Source: SIG437 sp045648985 (GTDB lineage: Bacteria; Bacillota; Clostridia; UBA1381; UBA9506). Taken from it: a stretch of DNA of 64,000 nucleotides. The notes under the pieces are model-generated. The model did not search any database and was not told the origin of the DNA. It worked only from the letters and a program-made list of their open reading frames with translations. Positions 42,815 through 52,517 of this stretch are shown piece after piece (position 1 is the first letter of the stretch; each line of letters begins with the position of its first letter). The translations under genes and the position numbers were made by a program. The stretch covers positions 10,687 to 74,686 of the forward strand of contig JAZROZ010000004.1 in NCBI GenBank assembly GCA_045648985.1, written 5' to 3'.

Positions 42815-43093
42815 TTATTTACCAGCAACGAAATCTTTTAAAGCTTTACCAGCTTTGAAAGCAGGAACTGTTGTTGCAGGAATTTTGATTGTAGCTTTTG
42901 TCTGTGGGTTTTTACCTTCTCTAGCAGCTCTTTTTCTAGCTTCGAATGTACCAAAGCCAACTAACTGAACTTTGTCACCCTTCTTTAATGTCTCGCTAAC
43001 AGTGTCAACTAAAGCACCTAAAACTCTTTCTGCGTCTTTTTTTGTTACATCAGCTTTTTCAGCTAAGATTGCAACTAATTCAGCCTTATTCAT
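42815..43093 (-). CDS. hup: HU-family DNA-binding protein
   Basis: 92 residues. MNKAELVAILAEKADVTKKDAERVLGALVDTV, VQLVGFGTFEARKRAAREGKNPQT and the IPATTVPAFKAGKALKDFV end are the textbook HU sequence. Nucleoid architecture protein. AGGAGGAAG is the ribosome site. Downstream of mazG with a 65-bp gap, the same neighbours as in many Clostridia (spoVB-mazG-hup). Confidence 0.97.
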   Translation of the reverse strand: MNKAELVAILAEKADVTKKDAERVLGALVDTVSETLKKGDKVQLVGFGTFEARKRAAREGKNPQTKATIKIPATTVPAFKAGKALKDFVAGK

Positions 43094-43158
43094 TTTTCTT
43101 CCTCCTATAATAAAATTTTTATAAAATATTTATACAGCATTTGATTGCTATATTAGAC

Positions 43159-43947
43159 TTAGTTATGTTTGACCTTGTCCCAGATTTCGTCAAGCTCTGA
43201 AAGTGTCAATTCTTTCATGTCTTTCCCCTGTTTTATCACTTCATCCTCAACTGACGAAAATCTTTTAATAAACTTCTGGGTTGATTTTCTTAGTGCCTGC
43301 TCTGCATCAACACCCAAAAGTCTTGACACATTTACAGCTGAAAACAAAAGGTCACCGATTTCTTCTTCGATTTTATCCTGAGTGTTTTGCGCGATTGCTT
43401 CTTTGATTTCTTCTGCTTCTTCGCTCACCTTTAAAAGCGCATCCTCTGCTCCGTCCCAGTCCATACCTGCTTTAGACGCCTTTTTTTGCACTTTCTGTGC
43501 ATATATGAGTGCCGGCAGATACCTGCAGACATCGTTAAGAGCATCCGTATACGATGAAAGGCCTTTTTCGATGGTTTTATTCTTCTCCCACGTATCAAGC
43601 ACTTCGCTTGCAGTATCAGCTTTGTCCGTGCCAAAAATGTGAGTGTGGCGTGATATCATTTTCTCAGAAACAAGATTGATTACGTCCTGAATTGAAAACG
43701 TGCCCTCTTCTTGTCCAATCCTTGAATGAAAAACAACCTGAAGCAATACATCGCCAAGCTCATCGGCGAATTTCATCTTATCTCCCGAGTCTAAAGCTTC
43801 AACCGCTTCATATGCTTCTTCGATAAGATTTTGCTTGATTGAGTCGTGAGTTTGTTCTCTGTCCCATGGACAGCCCCCTTCACTCCTCAACGCTTTTATT
43901 ATACCATTAAATTCCTCAAATGTGAAGTCTTTTTTTTCATTTTTCAT
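43159..43947 (-). CDS. mazG: Nucleoside triphosphate pyrophosphohydrolase MazG
   Basis: 262 residues from MKNEKKDFTFEEF, with AAGGAAAA upstream; the earlier ATG adds 18 lysine-rich codons with no ribosome site. Two MazG helical repeats: GGCPWDREQTHDSIKQNLIEEAYE with FADELGDVLLQVVFHS (metal-binding EExxE and ExxD), and a second copy around EIGDLLFSAVNVSRLLG. Hydrolyses NTPs/dNTPs to the monophosphates, cleaning non-canonical nucleotides and affecting ppGpp. Confidence 0.94.
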   Translation of the reverse strand: MKNEKKDFTFEEFNGIIKALRSEGGCPWDREQTHDSIKQNLIEEAYEAVEALDSGDKMKFADELGDVLLQVVFHSRIGQEEGTFSIQDVINLVSEKMISRHTHIFGTDKADTASEVLDTWEKNKTIEKGLSSYTDALNDVCRYLPALIYAQKVQKKASKAGMDWDGAEDALLKVSEEAEEIKEAIAQNTQDKIEEEIGDLLFSAVNVSRLLGVDAEQALRKSTQKFIKRFSSVEDEVIKQGKDMKELTLSELDEIWDKVKHN

Positions 43948-44004
43948 AAGTTTTTCCTTTTTTTTTCTAATTTTTTTACATTTTTTGCCTTTTATTTCCA
44001 TATT

Positions 44005-45768
44005 CTAGGAGATGAGTTTACAGATTGTTAACAATTTATATAACTTTTCACCTTTTGGCATCATTAAAATATCCTCTTTTTTAATGGCTTTTACCAAAAA
44101 AATCATTATCATATACACCAAAACTGCAACTGAAATTGCTGCGCCGAGTGCTATGATTGTCTTAAATCTTTCTCCTGATAGGACAGGTGTGATTGGTGCG
44201 TTTTCTTCTATAAATTTAAGTGTCAGTGCTAAAGGAAAACGAGGCGCACCGACTACCCCTGCCGCTATGTTATATGTGTAGAAAGCGGACACTCCCATCA
44301 CGATTGATGAGATTACGGGTTTTATTAAATTGTCCATAAATGAAAGCTTTGGATTGATTACTTTCTTTATTGCCAAAATATTAAGGGTTGCGATTGTCAG
44401 ATAGCACAAAAGCGTGCTTATTGGCGCGCCGCCTATGTTTATTACATCTTTTCCTATCAATATATAGTTTGTTACAATCTTAACTATACCGCCTGCTGCC
44501 ATATTGTATACAGGCATCATTACGTTTCCCGTCGCCTGAAGTATTGCAGTTGTGACAGAAACTAAGCACACAAAGATTACGGCAAACGCTAAGATAAAAA
44601 GCATATGCTGTGAGCGGATGTTGTTATACACCACAAGCAGTATCGGTGATGACAACACAGAAAGTCCCACTGCGCACGGCATTGAAAAGAGTGTTGTGAT
44701 ACGGAGGGTTGATTCTGTGAGCTTTTGTGCTTCTTTATAGTTTTTAATGGCAAATGCGCCTGATATTGCAGGTACGATGCTCATTGAAAGTGCTGTGACG
44801 ATTGTCGGCGGCAGGTTGAACATCGGTATTGCAAAGCCTGAATATGCACCGTAGAGGATTTCTGACGGCTTTTGTGCTATGAGCTTACCTATGGTTACAA
44901 CTGATGCATCGAGGCCGTAGTATTCTGTGAGTGTTGTAAATATCTCTTGTGTTACTAAAATTGTCTGCAATCTTTTTCTTATCATCATCATATCAATCAC
45001 GTTTGTGACAGATGATACTGCCGCGCCGATTGTTATCGGTATTGCAATTTTTAAGAGAAGAACAAATATTGCTTTTGTGCTTCTTATTTCATAGCTTTGC
45101 GTGATTGTAGTGGCTTTTAGTTTGTTTTTATTTACGATATATGCGCCTATCATGAAAAGTCCTGCAAAGAACGTTCCTGCAGTTACACCTAAAACTGCGC
45201 CGCATGATGCTGCGACTATTCCAGACGGCATTAAAAAATATGCAAGCACCAAGCCGATTAAGAGCTTGCCAAGTGCTTCTATTACTTCCGATATTGCAGT
45301 GGGCACCATATTGGACATACCTTGAAAATATCCACGAAATGACGAAAGTACTGCTACGAAGAATATTGCAGGCGAGATTGCAATTATGCCAAGATAGGAC
45401 CCCTCACTCCCAGCAGAAAGTGAAAATGTTTTCGCACCGAAAAACAGTATCACCGCGCCGATTATTCCAAGCATTGATAAAAGCGATACTGCCGCTTTGA
45501 ATATTTTATTAACTTCCTTGTGGTTTCCTTTAGCGATGCTCTCTGACACCATTTTTGAAACTGCAACAGGAAGTCCTGCAGTTGCAATCACGAAAAGCAC
45601 CGTATAGAAGTTATACGCCGTGCTAAAGAGCGCCATTCCCTCTTCTTTAAGTATATTTGCAAGCGGAATTTTAAAGAGCGCACCTATTACCTTTACGACT
45701 ATATTTGCAAAAATGAGTGTAGCAGCTCCCTCTAAATATGTCTGTTTTTTCAGTTTCAAAAGCTTCAT
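44005..45768 (-). CDS. SpoVB/MurJ-type MOP-superfamily lipid flippase
   Basis: 587 residues with about 14 membrane helices. The N-terminus (TYLEGAATLIFANIVVKVIGALFKIPLANIL) and SSFRGYFQGMSNMVPTAISEVIE place it in the SpoVB branch of the MVF/polysaccharide flippase family. SpoVB is needed for spore-cortex peptidoglycan; close relatives flip lipid II in vegetative cells. Position before mazG-hup matches the Bacillus spoVT/yabM-yabN region. Which of the two roles applies is open. Confidence 0.87.
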   Translation of the reverse strand: MKLLKLKKQTYLEGAATLIFANIVVKVIGALFKIPLANILKEEGMALFSTAYNFYTVLFVIATAGLPVAVSKMVSESIAKGNHKEVNKIFKAAVSLLSMLGIIGAVILFFGAKTFSLSAGSEGSYLGIIAISPAIFFVAVLSSFRGYFQGMSNMVPTAISEVIEALGKLLIGLVLAYFLMPSGIVAASCGAVLGVTAGTFFAGLFMIGAYIVNKNKLKATTITQSYEIRSTKAIFVLLLKIAIPITIGAAVSSVTNVIDMMMIRKRLQTILVTQEIFTTLTEYYGLDASVVTIGKLIAQKPSEILYGAYSGFAIPMFNLPPTIVTALSMSIVPAISGAFAIKNYKEAQKLTESTLRITTLFSMPCAVGLSVLSSPILLVVYNNIRSQHMLFILAFAVIFVCLVSVTTAILQATGNVMMPVYNMAAGGIVKIVTNYILIGKDVINIGGAPISTLLCYLTIATLNILAIKKVINPKLSFMDNLIKPVISSIVMGVSAFYTYNIAAGVVGAPRFPLALTLKFIEENAPITPVLSGERFKTIIALGAAISVAVLVYMIMIFLVKAIKKEDILMMPKGEKLYKLLTICKLIS

Positions 45769-45820
45769 CTCCTAACTGGCCATATATATAAAATCTATTT
45801 CACAATTTCTTTGCATATAC

Positions 45821-47185
45821 TTATTTTCCCAAACAAAACTTTGAGAAAATTCTGTCAACGACATCTTCTGACACCGCTATGCCTGTCAGCTCGCCGAGAG
45901 CTTGGGCTGCCGCTCTTAAATCTATTGATATGAAATCGTCGGGCATTACGCCTAAGTTTGATTTTGCCGAATCAATAAATTCTTTAGCTCGCACGAGTGA
46001 TTCTTTTTGTGCTGCTTTTGTGATGATTGGCATATCTGATTTTGAGATTTCGCCGACATCAAACATTTCTTCTATTTTCTCTAAAAGCTTTGATACTCCA
46101 TCGCCTGTTTTGGCTGATATATACACCGTTTCAAAGCTACGGGCAAATTCTATTTCTTTTTTATCACCGCTATCGGTTTTATTTACAACAAGAATTACTT
46201 TCTTGCCGCCCAGCATATTTTTAATTTCTTCGTCTTGTTCTGTTATTCCCGTTGTCATATCGGTCATAAATAGTACAAGCTCTGCGCTTTTTATGTATTC
46301 CTTTGATTTTTCTATTCCGAGCGTTTCGATTTTATCATCTGTTTCTCTTATACCTGCTGTGTCAAAGATGTTAAGCGATATTTTGCCGAGTGACACAGTT
46401 TCTTCTATTACGTCACGTGTTGTGCCCGGAGTGTCTGTGACTATTGCTCTTTCTGACAAAAGTATTGCATTTAATAGCGATGATTTTCCTACGTTTGGTT
46501 TTCCTATGATTACTGTATCTACTCCGTCTTTTATCAGTTTTCCACGTTTTGCCGTTTTAATTAATTCTTCTAATTCTTCTGATGCACAATTCAGACGGTT
46601 TTCAATTTCTTCAAATGTTATCTTTTCGAAGTCTTCTTCGGGAAAATCCGATACTGCATCAATTTCTGCTATTATATCTGTTATACTGCCACGTAATTCG
46701 TTGATTTTATCTGATAGCTTTCCCTGCAAATGAGTAAGAGCTAAGCTTGCCGCAGACTCATTTGTAGCATTGATTAAATCTATTACTGCCTCTGCCTCTG
46801 CCATATCAAGTCTTCCGTTTAGAAAGGCTCGTTTTGTAAACTCACCGGGGCCGGCAAGCCTCGCTCCGTTTTTTATGATAATATCCAAGATACGTCTTGT
46901 TACAAAAATACCGCCATGGCAGGAGATTTCGACTGTATTTTCGCTCGTGAAACTTTTTGGTGCTCTCATTACCGTGCACAAAACCTCGTCTAAAAGCTCT
47001 TCTCCGTCATAGATATATCCAAACAGGGCTGTGTGCGTTTTAGCATCAGCTAGTTTTTTATCCTTTGGACTTTTAAAAATTTTATCACATATTAAAAAGC
47101 TATCATTACCGCTAACTCTTATTACGGCTATTCCGCCTGTGCCTATTGGTGTTGCGATTGCCGCTATTGTGTCGCTTGAATACAT
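45821..47185 (-). CDS. mnmE: tRNA modification GTPase MnmE (TrmE)
   Basis: 454 residues. N-terminal folate-binding domain (DTIAAIATPIGTGGIAVIRVSG), central helical domain interrupted by a G domain with GKPNVGKSSLLNAIL, DTPGTTRDVIEE, DTAGIRETDD and NKTD, and the C-terminal FCLGK with the essential Cys. Works with MnmG on wobble uridine 34. Usually next to yidC-jag-mnmG near the origin; here it follows gatB instead, separated by a GGAGATGT/ACATCTCC hairpin (47209-47240) without a clear U tract. Confidence 0.97.
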   Translation of the reverse strand: MYSSDTIAAIATPIGTGGIAVIRVSGNDSFLICDKIFKSPKDKKLADAKTHTALFGYIYDGEELLDEVLCTVMRAPKSFTSENTVEISCHGGIFVTRRILDIIIKNGARLAGPGEFTKRAFLNGRLDMAEAEAVIDLINATNESAASLALTHLQGKLSDKINELRGSITDIIAEIDAVSDFPEEDFEKITFEEIENRLNCASEELEELIKTAKRGKLIKDGVDTVIIGKPNVGKSSLLNAILLSERAIVTDTPGTTRDVIEETVSLGKISLNIFDTAGIRETDDKIETLGIEKSKEYIKSAELVLFMTDMTTGITEQDEEIKNMLGGKKVILVVNKTDSGDKKEIEFARSFETVYISAKTGDGVSKLLEKIEEMFDVGEISKSDMPIITKAAQKESLVRAKEFIDSAKSNLGVMPDDFISIDLRAAAQALGELTGIAVSEDVVDRIFSKFCLGK

Positions 47186-47251
47186 AAAATCACCTTGAAA
47201 TCATAATTGGAGATGTCAAAAATAAATTTTTAACATCTCCTTATCTATTTT

Positions 47252-48679
47252 TTACATCTTCTCTAAAGCTTCTGCAATTAACTTGTTGAGTATCTGTGGG
47301 TTTCCTTTACCCTTTGAAGCTTTCATAGTCTGTCCCATCAAATATCCCAAAGCCTTTCCCTTACCTGCTTTAAAGTCAGCTACTGACTGTGGGTTTTGAG
47401 CGATTACTTCTTCTACTATCTTTTTAAGCTCGCCTTCGTCTGAAACCTGTGCTAAGCCAAGCTTTTCAACGATTGCCATAGGTTCAGAATCTTCTATAAA
47501 CATCTGTGCTAAAACCTTTTTAGCTGCCTGATTTGAAATTGTCGCCTTTTCGATTAAGCTAATGAGCGCTGAAAGCTTTTCGGGCGCAAACGGAATCTTT
47601 TCAAGCTCTTTTTCATTTAAAAGCTTTAATACATCCCCCATCAGCCAGTTACTTGCTGTTTTGGGGTTTGTACCAAGAGCTACGCAGCTGTCAAAATAGT
47701 CTGCCATATTTTTTGATGATGTTAATATGAATGAATCATATTCAGGGAGTCCGTACTCGCCTACATATCTCTTTCTTCTTGCTTCAGGAAGCTCAGGGAT
47801 TGTAGCTTTAATTGATTCAATCCACTCGTCTGAAATCTCGATTGGAAGTAGGTCAGGCTCGGGGAAATATCTGTAATCGTGTGCGTCTTCTTTTGTACGC
47901 ATTACTGTGCTTATGCCGTGAACATCGTCCCAGCGGCGTGTTTCCTGCTCGATTACGCCGCCATTATCTAAGATTTCAGCCTGTCTTTTCTCTTCAAACT
48001 GCATTGCCCTGAATGCCGCAGAAAATGAGTTTACGTTTTTCATTTCGCAGCGTGTACCAAACTCTTTAGCGCCAAGGGGGCGAAGTGAAACGTTTACGTC
48101 GCAACGAAGTGAGCCCTCCTGCATTTTACAGTCGGATACCTCTGTATATTCTAATATTGATTTTAAAGTTTCCAAGAATATTTTTGCTTCTTCGGGTGAG
48201 CGCAAATCAGGCTCCGATACGATTTCTATAAGCGGAACGCCGCAACGGTTATAGTCAACGATTGATGTATTGCCATAGTCATCGTGAATTAGCTTTCCTG
48301 CATCTTCTTCGATGTGAATTCTTGTGATGCCTATTCTTTTTTCCTTGCCGTCAACTAATATATCAACATAGCCGTTTTCACAAAGAGGCAGGTCAAACTG
48401 TGATATCTGATATGCTTTTGGAAGGTCAGGATAGAAATAGTTTTTTCTGTCTTGTTTTCCGTATTTTGTGATTGTGCAATTCATAGCAAGGCCTGCTTTT
48501 ATAGCATAGTCTACTACTTTTTTGTTAAGTACGGGAAGTGTTCCCGGCATACCTGTGCAGACAGGACAGGTATGAGTGTTTGGCTCGCCGCCGAATTCGT
48601 TTTTACATCCGCAATATATTTTAGTTTCAGTCTTTAATTCTGCGTGAATTTCAAGACCGATGACTGTTTCGTATTTCAT
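47252..48679 (-). CDS. gatB: Glu/Asp-tRNA amidotransferase subunit B (conventional set)
   Basis: 475 residues, full length. TVIGLEIHAELKTETKIYCGC, zinc cysteines CGC and CPVC, DRKNYFYPDLPKAYQISQ, HIEEDAGKL, DYNRCGVPLIEIVSEPD and LRCDVNVSLRP are all intact, as is the YqeY-like tail. Phosphorylates the misacylated Glu/Asp and transfers ammonia. Third gene of the gatC-gatA-gatB operon; the start lies 12 bp after gatA. Confidence 0.97.
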   Translation of the reverse strand: MKYETVIGLEIHAELKTETKIYCGCKNEFGGEPNTHTCPVCTGMPGTLPVLNKKVVDYAIKAGLAMNCTITKYGKQDRKNYFYPDLPKAYQISQFDLPLCENGYVDILVDGKEKRIGITRIHIEEDAGKLIHDDYGNTSIVDYNRCGVPLIEIVSEPDLRSPEEAKIFLETLKSILEYTEVSDCKMQEGSLRCDVNVSLRPLGAKEFGTRCEMKNVNSFSAAFRAMQFEEKRQAEILDNGGVIEQETRRWDDVHGISTVMRTKEDAHDYRYFPEPDLLPIEISDEWIESIKATIPELPEARRKRYVGEYGLPEYDSFILTSSKNMADYFDSCVALGTNPKTASNWLMGDVLKLLNEKELEKIPFAPEKLSALISLIEKATISNQAAKKVLAQMFIEDSEPMAIVEKLGLAQVSDEGELKKIVEEVIAQNPQSVADFKAGKGKALGYLMGQTMKASKGKGNPQILNKLIAEALEKM

Positions 48680-48691
48680 CTTCTCAACTCC

Positions 48692-50149
48692 TTACAATGT
48701 TGGTCTTACTTTTGTTACTGTCTGCTCAAGTGCAAAAGCTGCATTTAAGATTGTCTTTTCATCAAAATGCTTACCTATAATCTGGATTCCTACAGGCATT
48801 CCGTCCTTATCATATCCGCAGGGGATTACGATTGCAGGAAGACCTGCAATGTTTACAGAAACAGTACAAATATCAGCAAGATACATCTGCATCGGGTCAG
48901 ATGTCTTTTCGCCTATCTTAAAGGCTGTCATCGGTGCAACAGGTGTAACTAAAACATCATATTTTTCAAACGCCTTTTTAAAGTCCTGCATTACAAGTGT
49001 TCTTACCTGCTGTGCCTTTTTATAATATGCGTCATAATATCCTGATGAAAGGGCATATGTGCCTATCATTATTCTTCTTTTTACTTCTGCGCCAAAACCC
49101 TCGCTTCTTGTTTTTGCATAGAGGCTTTCCAAATCGTCAAACTCTTCTGCTCTGAAGCCGTATTTAACACCGTCATAGCGGGCAAGGTTTGAGCTTGCTT
49201 CTGCTGATGAAATCATATAATATGCAGGAAGTGCATATTTATTTAAAGGAAGATTTACATCTCCTACACTTGCGCCAAGAGCTTTAAATGATTGAAGCGC
49301 ACCTTCTATCGCCTTTAACACTTCATCGTCAATTCCTGCGCCCATATATTCTTCGACAGCACCAATTTTTAATCCCTTGATGCTGGCCGTCAGGCTTTCT
49401 TCAAAGCCAGGATATGTGGTGTTTACACTTGTTGAGTCCTGATTGTCATAGCCGATGATATTATCCAAAACCATTGCGCAGTCACGCACATCTTTTGTCA
49501 TAGGACCAATCTGGTCGAGTGACGACGCAAATGCTACGAGTCCAAAACGTGATACGGCGCCATATGTCGGCTTTAAGCCTACGCACCCGCAGAATGCTGC
49601 AGGCTGACGGATTGAGCCGCCTGTGTCTGAGCCCAGTGTAAAGTACGCTTCATCAGCTGATACGCAGGCAGCACTGCCGCCTGACGAACCGCCCGGAACT
49701 TTCTCTAAATCATATGGGTTTTTTGTCTTTTTAAAGTATGAATTTTCTGTTGATGAGCCCATAGCAAACTCGTCCATATTGAGTTTACCTAAAAGAACCG
49801 TGTCAGCAATTTTAAGCTTTTTGGCAACTGTCGAATCATATGGTGGTTTGAAACTTTCAAGCATCTTTGATGAACAAGTAGTTAAGATGTCTTTTGTGCA
49901 CATATTATCTTTAAGTGCCATGGGAACACCTGCGAGCGCACCGACATTTTCGCCTTTTGCGATTTTTTCATCAACTGCCACAGCACTTTTTATTGCTTCC
50001 TCTGAAAGCACTGTAACGTAGCTTCCTACTTTATCTTCAACCTCGTCTATTCTTTTAAGCACAGCTTTTGTTGCTTCCACAGACGAAATTTCTTTATTTT
50101 TTATCATGTCACGTATTTCGTGAGCAGTAAGCTTATACAATTTTGTCAC
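48692..50149 (-). CDS. gatA: Glu/Asp-tRNA amidotransferase subunit A (active form)
   Basis: 485 residues. Amidase-signature enzyme that releases ammonia from glutamine. The triad is complete: Lys80 in GVPMALKDN, cis-Ser155 in PGGSSGGS and nucleophile Ser179 in GSDTGGSIRQP. It is the reference against which the degenerate GatA-like protein at 39081-40259 stands out. A 7-bp gap separates it from gatC. Confidence 0.98.
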   Translation of the reverse strand: MTKLYKLTAHEIRDMIKNKEISSVEATKAVLKRIDEVEDKVGSYVTVLSEEAIKSAVAVDEKIAKGENVGALAGVPMALKDNMCTKDILTTCSSKMLESFKPPYDSTVAKKLKIADTVLLGKLNMDEFAMGSSTENSYFKKTKNPYDLEKVPGGSSGGSAACVSADEAYFTLGSDTGGSIRQPAAFCGCVGLKPTYGAVSRFGLVAFASSLDQIGPMTKDVRDCAMVLDNIIGYDNQDSTSVNTTYPGFEESLTASIKGLKIGAVEEYMGAGIDDEVLKAIEGALQSFKALGASVGDVNLPLNKYALPAYYMISSAEASSNLARYDGVKYGFRAEEFDDLESLYAKTRSEGFGAEVKRRIMIGTYALSSGYYDAYYKKAQQVRTLVMQDFKKAFEKYDVLVTPVAPMTAFKIGEKTSDPMQMYLADICTVSVNIAGLPAIVIPCGYDKDGMPVGIQIIGKHFDEKTILNAAFALEQTVTKVRPTL

Positions 50150-50156
50150 CTCTTTT

Positions 50157-50444
50157 TTATTCTACAACTTTTGGAACTGCAAAACCACCGTCTTCTGACA
50201 TTGGTGCATTCTTTAGTATTTCATCTCTTGCGTATGATGGTTTTACTTCGTCCTCTCTGAACGCATTACACATCGGACGTGCGTGAGCTGTCGGCACAAC
50301 TTTTTCTGTGTCGAGCTCGTTTAATGTATTTGCAAATTCTATGATATTTTCCATATCGGAACGCAATTTTTCTGTTTCATCCTCTGAAAGAGTGAGTTTT
50401 GCAAGCTTAGCAACGTGCAATACTTCTTCTTTAGTGATTGTCAT
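50157..50444 (-). CDS. gatC: Glu/Asp-tRNA amidotransferase subunit C
   Basis: 95 residues from MTITKEEV, with AAGGAGG eight bases upstream; upstream in-frame ATGs fall within the YesL-like gene. VLHVAKLAKLTLSEDETEKL and LDTEKVVPTAHARPMCNAFREDE wrap around GatA in the family structure. The start overlaps the 3' end of the YesL-like gene by 14 bp. Confidence 0.96.
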   Translation of the reverse strand: MTITKEEVLHVAKLAKLTLSEDETEKLRSDMENIIEFANTLNELDTEKVVPTAHARPMCNAFREDEVKPSYARDEILKNAPMSEDGGFAVPKVVE

Positions 50445-51288
50445 ATTCATCCTCCTTAAATATTTCATCATCTTCGTTATTTTCTTCTTCCTTTGGCATC
50501 ATATACATTTCCATTACGTGCCATGCGTAGTAGTTTATCGTATATGCTGACCACGCTATTAAAAATACAACCATAAGCACTCCCCAAATGAGAGCGGGGT
50601 ATCCGCCATAGACACCTGTGCCTGCAATATGAACTGCTACTAAAATTACTAAATAGAACAGATTTTGCGGCAGTTTGGAAAGTGCAAATATCCACGAATT
50701 TTTTATGATATCTTTTATCTTAAGCTCGAACGAAACCAAAAGCGGATATACATAAAAGGCTACACTGCAAAGCATAATTGCGATAAACAATAACCCTGCT
50801 TTTATTACTGTCGAGCTTGTCGCTATAATGTAATAAGCGGCAGTCGATATGTATACAGCAAATATCGCAAACAGAATTACGTTAATTATTAAGCTCTGCT
50901 TTATATTCTTTTTTGAATAGTCAATAAAATCTGAATATAAAAACACAGGCATTCTTTTTACAAAATCTCTTACGATAGAGGTAAGTCCCGCAGTAAATGG
51001 TCCTGTTAAAATGAGCGGAATGAGCGGAACAGTAGCATAAAATACTATAAAGTTATTACCTAAAAGTATCTGCTCTAAATATAGCTCTATGTTTTCTCCT
51101 GACCAGAAGTTTACGGCTAAAAACGCACACAAAACAAGAGCTGGTATATTACAAAGGACATATATAAGGTTGATTTTAACCAAATCCCAAAACCTTAATC
51201 CTAGAATATCAAAATAGTCACGGCGCATTGCCTTTTCTTTTGATACACCTTTACCGGCTTTTTGATAATTTGGACTGAAAAATCCCAT
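50431..51288 (-). CDS. YesL-like (DUF624) membrane protein
   Basis: 285 residues from MGFFSPNYQK, with GAGGAGG upstream and a TAATG overlap with the U32 gene. About five membrane helices; the first two regions LRFWDLVKINLIYVLCNIPALV and VPLIPLILTGPFTAGLTSIVRDFVK have the DUF624 pattern. In Bacillus YesL sits with rhamnogalacturonan genes, but many paralogues are orphans. The acidic tail (KEEENNEDDEIFKEDEY) is unusual. Function unknown. Confidence 0.75.
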   Translation of the reverse strand: MGFFSPNYQKAGKGVSKEKAMRRDYFDILGLRFWDLVKINLIYVLCNIPALVLCAFLAVNFWSGENIELYLEQILLGNNFIVFYATVPLIPLILTGPFTAGLTSIVRDFVKRMPVFLYSDFIDYSKKNIKQSLIINVILFAIFAVYISTAAYYIIATSSTVIKAGLLFIAIMLCSVAFYVYPLLVSFELKIKDIIKNSWIFALSKLPQNLFYLVILVAVHIAGTGVYGGYPALIWGVLMVVFLIAWSAYTINYYAWHVMEMYMMPKEEENNEDDEIFKEDEYDNH

Positions 51289-52517
51289 TAGTCTTCCCTC
51301 CTCTTTCTTACCATTGAATCTTTTGGAAGCTGTCTTCCGAAATTGATTTTTATAATCTGTCTTGCGTGTGGGCAAGACTCTATTTCGTTTCCGTCACCGT
51401 CTGTCATTTTTGTGACGGTGGCAGGTAAAAAGCTTTCCTTTGGCATTATGACTTCAACATCATCGCCAACAGAGAATTTATTTCTCTGCTCTAAAATCGT
51501 TTCTCCTGTTTCTTCATCAAAGCCTATTACTACGGCACACACGTTATATTCTCTTATATAAGCGCTTGACGTGTAAACCTGAGCGTCATCTGTGGGCTTG
51601 CCCAAAAAGAAGCCCGTTGTGTAGTGGCGGTTTGATACTTTATATAGCTCGTCCATCCACTCTTCTTTAAACACGTATTTATCGGGATTGGAAAGGTAAC
51701 TATCCAAGGCTTCTCTGTACGTTTTTACAACAGTTGCAACGTAATACTCCGTCTTTACTCTGCCCTCTATCTTAAAGCTTGTGATACCGCTGGCGCAAAG
51801 CTCGGGGATATGCTTTATCATACACAAATCCTTTGAGTTAAAGATATATGTTCCGCGCTCATTTTCGACTACATCCATATATTCACCAGGTCTTTGCTCT
51901 TCAACGAGTGAATATTTCCATCTGCAAGGATGCGCGCACTCGCCGTTATTTGCATCGCGGTTTATCATATAGTTAGATAAAAGGCATCTGCCTGAATATG
52001 ATATACACATTGCGCCGTGAACAAATGCTTCAAGCTCTATTTCCTTTGGAGTTTTTTCTCTTATCTCCTTTATTTCGTCAAACGAAAGCTCGCGTCCTAG
52101 GACAACACGCTCTGCGCCAAGCTCTCCCCACGCATTTACTGTCATATAGTTTACGTTATTTGCCTGTGTGCTCACGTGGATTGGAACAGATGGTGCATAC
52201 TTTTTAGCCATCATAAATGCGCCAAGGTCAGATATGATAAGTCCGTCAGGCGAGAGCTTTTCCATCTCTTCAAAAAAGCGAGGCATTTCGTCTATATCCT
52301 TGTTATGCGGAAAGATATTTGCCGTTATATATATTTTTTTGTTTTGGTTATGAACAAACTCTATACCGCGCAAAAGGTCGTCCTTTGAAAAGTTTTGTGC
52401 GGCAGCACGAAGTGAAAATTCTTCGCCGCCTGCATAGACTGCATCTGCGCCGTATGTTATTGCCGTTTTAAGCCTTGAAAGATTACCCGCAGGTGCGAGT
52501 ATTTCAAAATTACTCAT
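51288..52517 (-). CDS. U32-family peptidase-like RNA hydroxylation protein
   Basis: 409 residues. PAGNLSRLKTAITYGADAVYAGG at the start and the U32 signature EAFVHGAMCISYSGRCLLSNYMINRDANNGECAHPCRW with its Cys set. Despite the peptidase name, characterised relatives (RlhA, TrhP, UbiU/V) carry an iron-sulphur centre and hydroxylate RNA or quinones; TrhP makes ho5U34 in tRNA. The closest role here is likely TrhP/YrrN-O-like tRNA hydroxylation, not proven. Coupled to yqeG and the YesL-like gene. Confidence 0.88.
   Translation of the reverse strand: MSNFEILAPAGNLSRLKTAITYGADAVYAGGEEFSLRAAAQNFSKDDLLRGIEFVHNQNKKIYITANIFPHNKDIDEMPRFFEEMEKLSPDGLIISDLGAFMMAKKYAPSVPIHVSTQANNVNYMTVNAWGELGAERVVLGRELSFDEIKEIREKTPKEIELEAFVHGAMCISYSGRCLLSNYMINRDANNGECAHPCRWKYSLVEEQRPGEYMDVVENERGTYIFNSKDLCMIKHIPELCASGITSFKIEGRVKTEYYVATVVKTYREALDSYLSNPDKYVFKEEWMDELYKVSNRHYTTGFFLGKPTDDAQVYTSSAYIREYNVCAVVIGFDEETGETILEQRNKFSVGDDVEVIMPKESFLPATVTKMTDGDGNEIESCPHARQIIKINFGRQLPKDSMVRKRRED

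Noticed and set aside
45879..46733. 284-codon open frame opposite mnmE
   Set aside because: Serine- and isoleucine-rich antisense shadow of an unmistakable MnmE; no ribosome site or family pattern. The same applies to the long frame at 2957-3502 opposite tagO.
47209..47240. Hairpin between gatB and mnmE as a terminator
   Set aside because: An 8-bp stem is present but no U tract follows on the transcribed strand and the loop is 16 nt; left unlisted as a terminator.
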